Shown: in pieces, positions 56,585 to 64,000 of the stretch | Layout: the number at the start of each line of letters is the position of its first letter | Numbering within the stretch: position 1 is the stretch's first letter | Source of the DNA: Microthyrium microscopicum | Taxonomy: Eukaryota; Ascomycota; Dothideomycetes; Microthyriales; Microthyriaceae | NCBI GenBank assembly: GCA_010405405.1 | Contig: MU004231.1 | Span: 1,633,386 to 1,697,385 of the forward strand | DNA: 64,000 nt | Reading direction: 5' to 3' | Translations under genes and position numbers: made by a program | Notes under the pieces: model-generated | What the model was told of the DNA's origin: nothing | Databases searched by the model: none | What the model saw: only the letters and a program-made list of their open reading frames with translations

Positions 56585-57832
56585 ATGGCACCCGCCGCAA
56601 TTGAGCCAATTGATTCAAGAATCAAGGATGTTATCGTTCCAGTGAAGAACAACAAAGTTCCCATTCCTGAAACCGCAAGAGCTCGCTTGGAGAAAGCAGG
56701 TATTGACTTGTCGGGTGGCTATCCATACCGTCCAGCTGCACCACTTTATCTCGATGATGCCTATAACGTCCGCAACGACGAGCGCGAGTATAAAGACGTT
56801 GGAGCTCGAGCAGACAAATCCAAGAGTGCTCTCTTCTCTGCCGCGAAGGAAGTGAAGCATCTCACCTCCCATATTGGAACCGAGATCGTTGGTCTTCAAC
56901 TAAAAGATCTGACCGACCAACAAAAGGACGAGCTGGCCCTATTGATTGCAGAAAGAAGTGTCGTTTTCTTTCGAGACCAAGATATCTCTCCTCAGCAACA
57001 GAAAGCACTTGGTGAATACTATGGCGAGATCGAGATCCATGTTAGTACACTTCTGACCCTCATAGTGTGATTCAAGCTAACCATGGCCAAAGCCGCAAGT
57101 CCCTCAAGTCCCAGGGGTCGCCGGTGTCACAGTCATCTGGCCCGCTCTACAAGCAACTGAAAAAAAAGCCGACTTCCGCAATCCCGGCGGCGCTTCTCGA
57201 TGGCACACCGATCTTGTCCATGAGAAGCAGCCCGCAGGTATCACTCACCTCCACAACGACACCATCCCAAGTATCGGCGGAGACACACTCTGGGCCTCCG
57301 GCTACTCAGCTTATGAGAAGCTTTCGCCAGAGTTCCGCAAGATCATTGATGGCAAGAAGGCAATCTATCGATCCGCTCATACCTACTTGGACCGAAACGA
57401 CCCAACTGCTGGACCAAAATTCATCGAAAGAGAGCATACGCTTGTGCGAGTTCATCCAGCAACTGGCTGGAAAGCTCTGTGGGTGAACCGAGCCATGACA
57501 GTCCGTATTGTTGGTCTTGATAAGGCTGAGAGCGACCTCATCCTCAACTATTTGTATGATGTATATGAGAGAAATGTTGATATTCAAGTCCGTTTCAAAT
57601 GGACCCCTCGAACAAGTGCGCTTTGGGATAACAGGTAAATCCCTCTGTCTTCGATTTGGCCTAATTGTCTAATGTCAATAGAATTACGATACACAACGCG
57701 AGCTGGGATTATGAAGGAAAGGAGCCGCGTCATGGTACTCGGGTTACTTCATTGGCAGAGAAGCCTTTCTTTGATCCAGCTGCACCAACACGGCGTCAAG
57801 CCTTGGGAACAGCAGGAGTGGATGATATTTAG
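56585..57832 (+). CDS. TauD/TfdA-family 2-oxoglutarate dioxygenase (sulfonate dioxygenase-like)
   Basis: Non-haem iron oxygenase of the group that includes yeast Jlp1, which releases sulfite from sulfonates such as taurine. Three exons (56585-57040, 57093-57634, 57682-57832) give 382 aa. The iron and 2-oxoglutarate ligands are visible: RWHTDLVHEKQPAGITHLHN (HxD), the distal histidine in DNRITIHNASWDY, and the 2-oxoglutarate arginine in RHGTRVTSLAEKP. ERSVVFFRDQDISPQQQKAL is the N-terminal core strand. Start MAPAAIEPIDS is the better of two in-frame ATGs (the other, 56,528, adds 19 residues). Sulfonate specificity is by family resemblance only. It lies downstream of the FMO and L-amino-acid oxidase genes. 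Confidence 0.9.
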
Positions 57833-58118
57833 CCTACAAAAGGGTTAAAGTAGAGGAGACCCGCGTGGAAGTTGGGGTTGTGGAATGTCTTCCTACAAAG
57901 TCAGAACCAGAATGGGCGGTTAGACATAGGTCGTCCTCGGTTTTTAGATATAAGTTGCAGTAAATAACTTTGTCGAAGCTCGATATGCAACCCTTGGCAA
58001 CCATTTGTCGGTGAGTGTCGATCGCTCGTCTTCGCCGCCCATTTGCCTTGCTTTGCCTTCCTTTTGACTTCTCCTTCAAAGGCAGCAACGGCGATAAGCC
58101 TTTTCAAATGCGTATCGA

Positions 58119-58820
58119 ATGAATAAGATGGAAGAATCCCTTCGATCCATTCTCTGTAATGGCGGCCACAAACGCTACCTAGGTCAGTGGAAGCACGGCG
58201 ATGATGGCATTTTTTGCTTCAAGTCGGATAATACTGGCTTGGTCTGTATTTCCATATCATAAACTAAGCCAATTGCTGATCTTCTCAAGATCATCGCGCG
58301 TGGAGAATGTTACTGGGCCATGCTTGCAGATTTTGATTGGAAAATAACAACCATATCACCTTCGAGTCAAGATCAAAATCAAACATCCGAGGATTCTGGA
58401 AGTCCTCGTCTCATTAGCGAATTCAACATGGAGATCCAAATTACAAAACACTTGGACCCGAAGGAGCCAAAGAGTGAAAAGAAAATGGATCAGATATTTT
58501 TGACAGACGATGCTCTCCAGCCAAGATCATTTAATGTCAGACTTGAAGAAGGCCGTTTTCCGAGCCGTCCACAATCGCTTAATCCCGACTACTTCGCCAG
58601 CGAGGAGACACCGTATACAAAACGCCTGGTATTTGACATCTCGCCTTTTCCGCCAGAGTCCGCATGGACAGAGCTCTTTATGGACTCTTGGAGGGAATGC
58701 GAGGGAGAGAACTGGTGGGATAACAAAATATTCGTCAATTATGATCCAAGGCATGGCGAGCCTGAGATGCCTGCAAAGATCGAGTGTGATCCGTCCGGAG
58801 TTCCAGATCCAAGAGGGTAA
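58119..58820 (+). CDS. uncharacterised soluble protein
   Basis: Two exons (58119-58241 and 58290-58820) joined at a GTCTGT donor give 217 aa. It starts MNKMEESLRSILCNGGHKRY; an in-frame acidic and Pro-rich middle (HLDPKEPKSEKKMDQIFLTD) follows, then a Trp/Glu-rich end (SWRECEGENWWDNKIFVNYD). There is no signal peptide or membrane helix. I do not recognise the family. The continuous second frame and the aromatic, non-repetitive composition support coding; the first exon is less certain. It converges on the AMP-binding protein gene. Confidence 0.55.
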
Positions 58821-58958
58821 GCTAGGCAGCTTTGTGTCTGTAGAGCCTGATCGTTATATTTGAGGCCACGGTGTGATTTATCTGAAAGGGTTATACAGTC
58901 TTGTACATTCGCACCAACATACCTATCTACCAATCATACAACGCTTGAAACTGGATCG

Positions 58959-60770
58959 TTACGCAAATGCTAATGTACAATCATCTCTGAAGGTGCCCAT
59001 GACACCCAAACGCGCACTGCTGTCAACTACACTGGGACCAGTGACTACGATCTGCACACAGTCAGTATGAAATTTCATTAGTGGATCTTTGTCTCTTACC
59101 TCTCCAGCTATACTATCATTGGTGGTTTTGTGAGAGCCACTGTCCACCAACTTGACTTCCAAACTGCTTACTGGTGGACCAAAATGGCTCCTCGTTGATG
59201 TGGAATCGTCTACTCTGTAGTCAAACATATTTGTCTGAGCTACAGCGCCAGCCACAGGCGCAGCAGTGAGAGCATAGACAACACGAGCACCAGTGAAAAT
59301 TCGAATGTCATTGAGCTCACGCGCGCTTATTGGTGGACTAGTTGATCCAGCTTCTTCAGAAATGAGCAGTAGACGAAGTGTGCCAGGAGTTGAACCAATA
59401 CTTGCTTTCGTTGCTCCAGAGATATTGCTGAGGAAACTTGCTGCAGGCATCGTACCAGCTGAAAGAGATGAGACTTGCGAGGAGTGAGATAGTTTGGCTA
59501 GACCGGATTGAACAGTTGAGGAGGCGGCCGCGTGAAGCTTGGCTATCGACTCTGAAGACGAGACTACCACGGTCGGTGCGATGTTCTTTGCTGCGAATGT
59601 CAGGTCAACCTCTGGGCCCGCAACAGAGCTGATGGCAAGACTTGCGCCAGACCACATGGCAGCAAAAGTTTGGCAAAGAGTATATGTGTTTGTCCAGGCA
59701 TCGGCAGCGAAGAAAAGATCGGAACCATTGATACGCTCGCGACTCGGAAGCGCAGCGATGAGTGCAGCAATCGCAGCTGCAAAATTTCGGTGGGTAAACT
59801 CAACAACTGAGCCTGGCTTGAGCGGTTCAGGTTGCCAGATGGTTACGATGGAACCAAGATCTTTGGTCTCTAGGCCAGGGTCGCTTGGCGCATCTCCTTG
59901 ATGATCTTGAACTAACTCGTGCCATACTGCTACATCGATACTGCCGCCCAATCCGCTTGGGACGTCTGTCCAGTCCATATGACGGCTGGTCTTCTCCACG
60001 ACCCAGACAACAGCTTTCAAAGCAGGATATTCCTTAGCGAGGGACTCGAGAGGAAGCGAGCCCGCTGCTGCAATTAGCGCATCGGCTTTCGTTTGCTTTA
60101 GAAACTCAATAACTAGTGGTTGGGGTTGGTTGAACGGGATGAGGATCACGGATAGTCCATAGAATGAGCAAGCTGGACAACGTTAGCATTACAGATTGAG
60201 CACCGGAGCCTTTATTGCTGTACCAAAAATACTGCTCAAGAACTCGATAGAATTCGGCAGATAGACTGCAACTCTCTTCCTGCCTTGGTGCGTAAGATGA
60301 TTTCCAAGAACCATGACTTCCTTGTCAGTCTCCTGAATATTGTGGTCCACCAGCTGCTCGCGACCAAGCACTGTTGTGATCTTGCCCGGCTTGAACTCGG
60401 CTTGTGTAGTCGCCCTTGATTTAGGTGGCTGTATTTTTCCTGTTGCAGCCATCCAAATATATCGAAGATCTCCATCACGACCGGCACTGTACGGTTTGTC
60501 CGTTGGGAGGCGAACAGCTAAACCGGTGCGCAGGCTCGTACCATGTGGCGCATCCATCGAGCGGTAGACGGCGGATTCGCCTGGATTTCGCACTCGGTCT
60601 GCATAGGATTGACGGGATAAGATCATGGGGTGGATGTCTGGTTCAGTGGCGGTAAGGAAGGAGTGGGCAACAAAGCCTGTGATGGTGAGCGTGAGGATGA
60701 TGGTGTAGATATCCCATTGCGAAAATAGGGACGCCAGAGCGTCGTCGGCCTGTTCAAAGATATTTGCCAT
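58959..60770 (-). CDS. divergent AMP-binding (acyl-CoA synthetase-like) membrane protein
   Basis: Resembles a conserved ascomycete branch of the adenylate-forming superfamily. Exons 60224-60770 and 58959-60172 give 586 aa. N-terminal helix (WDIYTIILTLTITGFVAHSF) anchors it, followed by DIHPMILSRQSYADRVRNPG and GRDGDLRYIW, typical of this branch, then KRVAVYLPNSIEFLSSIFAC across the intron. Where active enzymes have the (S/T)SG(S/T)TGxPK phosphate loop, this protein reads VTIWQPEPLKPGSVVEFTHR, so the ATP-binding loop is lost or strongly changed. Later segments (FFAADAWTNTYTLCQTFAAM; TNMFDYRVDD; LGVMGTFRDDCTLA) fit the family, but the C-terminal subdomain with the catalytic lysine is absent. 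It may be a pseudoenzyme acting in lipid metabolism or trafficking. Confidence 0.75.
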
Positions 60771-60889
60771 GACTGATTAAGTAGCAGTGGATAAAAAGCT
60801 GGGGGAGCTTGGAGCTGGAAGAAAGACGGGAGGTTGAAACCTGGAGATGGATGTACAGTGCTGTCGGGGACCTGCTTATCCCCCCCCTA

Positions 60890-63800
60890 AAATCACAGAT
60901 TAGCGGATCATGCCGTAATTAGGTGGATTCCTAGGACGGGATAAACGTTATAGTACAAATTTATAGGGCACTACCTAGTTGCAGCCTATTAGCGGCCCCT
61001 AAAAACCATCCTTCCTAAATACTACATCTTAGGTTGTTTTTAAAGCTATACTAGCGATATAGATAGTAAAATAGTAGTGTTTAATTACTACTTATTCCTT
61101 ATTTCAAAATATCTTAAATAGGTAGTATTTTTACTAATTAATAGTATTTAAAGCTCTTTAATAATAATTATATCTTAACGAAGCTAATTAGGCTATAATC
61201 TTAAGTTAGGTTCCTAAAGATATTAAAGATATTATAGATAGAAAGGTAGTATTCTTACTAGTAGAGTTAAAGATTTAGAGTTAAAGATATTAAATAGTAT
61301 AGGATTATTAGCGCTAAGGGCTATTTTATTAGTAATTAGATCTAATAGTAGTAAAGAAGCTAAAGATCTAGTACTAGCGATGCTAATAGGGTATCATTTT
61401 AAAGTTAATAAAGAAGTAAGAGTAATAACTATAAGATATTTTATTAATTTAGTTTAAAATTATTAAAATATACCTATTTAACGTTATCTTATCTTTAATA
61501 ATTTCTTAATATCTTCTATATAACTTCCTACTAGTCTTTTAGTACTAAAATACTTCTTAATACTATAGTTCTTATTTATTAGGTCCTTAGTTCTATCTAA
61601 TCTCTAAACTACTATATATTAATGCGTACTATAAGTAAATACTACGTAATAGTACTTAAAAAAGCTACTAGATAGTTATTTAAAATCTTTATAGATATAG
61701 GCAAAATTCTTTTACTAAAAATGCCTACGCTAGCTCTAAAGGCTTTAGCTATGTCTTCTTATCTTAGGGATCTAATTTCTATATCTTATGCTAAGCCTAC
61801 GCTATTACCTATTCTTTATAGTAGAGTTAATATAAATACTATTATTCTTAACTATTTACTAATATTATTAGCTTCTTAGGTTTAACTAGATAAGTATCCT
61901 TTATAATAGGATAGTAAAACTTAAAATATCTTAGAGTATGCTGCTAATAGATTATAACTTTAAGATATTAATATTACTTAGCCTCTACTAGTTAAAGAGA
62001 CCTAAAATATACTTAATACTACTTAGGATATTATTTATAAGCGTTAATATAGCTTAAACTACATTAAAGAGATATATTTACCTAGAATTACTACCTAAAA
62101 TGCTATAATAAATAGTACTTAATATTCTAAGATCTTTTTACCTAATTCTAGCGCCCTAGTTCCCTAGATTAATTTTATGCTCTTAACTTTACTAGTACCT
62201 AAATTCCCTCCTAAAATAACTATTATTACTAAGATTTAGAAGCAAGGAATAGCTATAATTAAGAATAAATTTAATTATTTTCACTAGAGCTTAGTTAAAG
62301 GCTTTAAAAAGACTTAGGACTAGCTAAATCTACGCCTTAAGGAATAAGGAACAATATATAGTTCTTCTATCTTAATATAGATATTTTTAAAGTAAAAGAT
62401 AAAGAAGAAGACTAAAGATCTTTAATATAGCTTTAGCATTAATTTAGGCTTAGGCAATAAGAAGCTTAGTAATATTCTTACTCTAATCTAGTACTAAATT
62501 ACTTACTAGTATAAGTCTAATTTCTATAAGAACTCTTAACGCGTTAGTAATCCAAAATAGGAGATTATATTCAGTATTACTAAGCCTAAACGTCCCCCTC
62601 TAGCGTTAGCGATAGTAATAAAGATATTAAAATAGGCAAATCTATAGGTTAAAGAACATCAACGTCGTCTTAATTCCGCTACAGAATTCATTACATTATT
62701 AAATAAATAAATATGTCAGAATAGCTATTATCCTAACTACCTAGATAGCGGTTATTACTTTATTAATATACGTCATAAATACCTATTCTTAAACGCTTCG
62801 TTTTTAAATAACTAGGCCTAAAAGATTACATCTAGAGACGCTAATGTTAATAAACTACTACAAGTAATAATGCTCAAGTTACTAGAATGTATAGCTATTC
62901 AACGCGCTTACTATTATAAAGAGGTACTATTAGCATTAAATTTATAATAGCAACCTATTAATATTAATATCTACTATAATTAAGAGAGCTTAAACTTACC
63001 TAGTAGAGTCTCTAGTAGGCTATTTAATAGCTAAAGCTAGCGCTTGCGTTTAATATCTCCACTACGCCGTTACAGCGTTCCTATAGCTTTAACACAATAT
63101 CTTAGTCCTTCATTAGTAACAAAATACTACTTAGAGAAGGAATTTAGTAAATTTAAATAATAGTTCTCTAATAACTTAGAGTTTAGGTAATATTTAGTAT
63201 TTAATCGTATTATAGAAGCCCTTAAAGAGAAGAGATATCGTTTAAGGCAAGTAGTAGAGTATAATTATACCTAGTTTAAGCAACTTCTTAGTAAGGGGCT
63301 ATTAACTATAATTAATAATATAATTAAAATTTATAAGGAAATCATTACTAATTTTTATTAGTATTATGCCTATTAGATTAGGCTTCTTAATAATACTAAT
63401 TTTAGAAGCTCTAGATAAGTTTTATAGTAGTAGTAGTTTAATATTAAATTCTTATTATAGTATAAAGAAATTAGAAGTAGAAGTAATAATTAAAGCTATT
63501 TCCTAGATATTCCTACATAACCCTAAACCCTAAGAGATTATAGCACGTTCTATAACATAATTGCTATATTAAATATATCCTAAAGCTTAATTCCTACCTA
63601 CTACTCCCTTACCTAAAACCTTTATTCCTATCCTTAAAAACTACTTAAAAGATATAGAATTCTTATAAGAATATTACTAGACGTTATTTATCTTTAACTA
63701 AGCTTTTAAATTACTAAAAAATTCCTTAATAGGATTAAAATCTAGACAATAAGGCAATAAGAATTCTAATCGTATCCCTATAGTCCTAAATATCTTATAG

Positions 63801-64000
63801 ACCTATTTACTATAATAAAAGGATACATTATCTATAATAATAATACTTCTAGGAAGAGGATATTACTAATATATATTTAGAAGCCTATTCTTATACTACT
63901 AAGTAAAGCCTTTACTATTACTATTAGCTATATAAATATCTACTAAAAGGATACTATTATACTTATACGCTAGTAGAATATTATACTATTTAATAGCGTT
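60890..64000. mobile_element. RIP-ruined repeat block with DDE_3 transposase ghost, continues past the window
   Basis: From about 60,960 the sequence is AT-rich and nearly free of CA and TG, with stops in all frames. On the minus strand at about 63,640-63,900 the frame, ignoring RIP stops, reads like a DDE_3 transposase end: a RSIIIIDN-like strand, then an LDFNPIKEFFSNLKA-like word. A less affected island lies at about 62,650-62,990, where CA and TG survive, suggesting nested elements of different age. The left border near CCCCCCCTAAAATCAC (about 60,880) is a guess; the right border is outside the window. Confidence 0.7.
63640..63900 (-). pseudogene. DDE_3 (Tc1/mariner-type) transposase ghost
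   Basis: Minus-strand remnant containing, with RIP stops, an acidic strand (IIIIDN) and the conserved DFNPIKEFFSNLKAQL-like segment expected at the C-terminal end of such transposases. The gene is certainly dead. It is not obviously the same copy as the ghost at 40.5 kb, though it belongs to the same superfamily. Confidence 0.6.

Noticed and set aside
1-64000. CRISPR array, rRNA or bacterial-type operon
   Set aside because: No regularly spaced repeats, no rRNA signatures, and spliced eukaryotic genes throughout.

Overview
The window looks like nuclear DNA of a filamentous ascomycete (Pezizomycotina). The genes have many short GT-AG introns (about 45-75 nt) with CTAAC-type branch sites. There is a HET-domain gene, a Cdc12/AspC septin and a 2EXR-type protein. 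Three AT-rich tracts have almost lost CA and TG dinucleotides while keeping CC, CT and CG, which is the mark of repeat-induced point mutation (RIP). A leotiomycete (Helotiales-like) host is my guess and is not proven by the sequence.

Layout. 1-12 kb: a ten-exon MATE transporter, then an amino-acid permease, a secreted-type agmatinase, an HRI1-family protein and a copper amine oxidase. Together these could import and degrade agmatine or other amines. 12-22 kb: a secreted Ser/Thr-rich protein, three uncharacterised proteins, a possible 53-aa protein, and a divergent pair made of an FAD monooxygenase and a questin-oxidase-like (Baeyer-Villiger) protein. 22-30 kb: a RIP-degraded islet, two tandem paralogues of an unrecognised membrane protein, and a divergently transcribed HET-domain gene. 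30-39 kb: housekeeping genes (septin CDC12, PWP2/UTP1), a 2EXR-like membrane protein broken by an in-frame TAG, and a ketopantoate-reductase-like enzyme.

39.5-42.9 kb is a complete but RIP-destroyed 3,328-bp DNA transposon. It has 76-bp terminal inverted repeats, a TA target duplication and the ghost of a DDE_3 (Tc1/mariner-type) transposase. 43-61 kb holds a fatty-acid elongase, a GABA/choline-type permease, an allantoate/nicotinate-type MFS transporter (with a GC-AG intron), a flavin monooxygenase, an L-amino-acid oxidase, a TauD-type dioxygenase, an uncharacterised protein and a divergent AMP-binding protein. The L-amino-acid oxidase gene is split by a 714-bp non-autonomous element with long inverted repeats and a 10-bp target duplication (MULE-like). 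The last 3.1 kb is another RIP-ruined block with a second DDE_3 ghost on the minus strand, running off the window.

For most multi-exon genes I worked out exon boundaries by hand and checked that the summed exon lengths are divisible by three. Functions are assigned from motifs recognised by eye; no database search was run. No rRNA, convincing tRNA or CRISPR array was seen.
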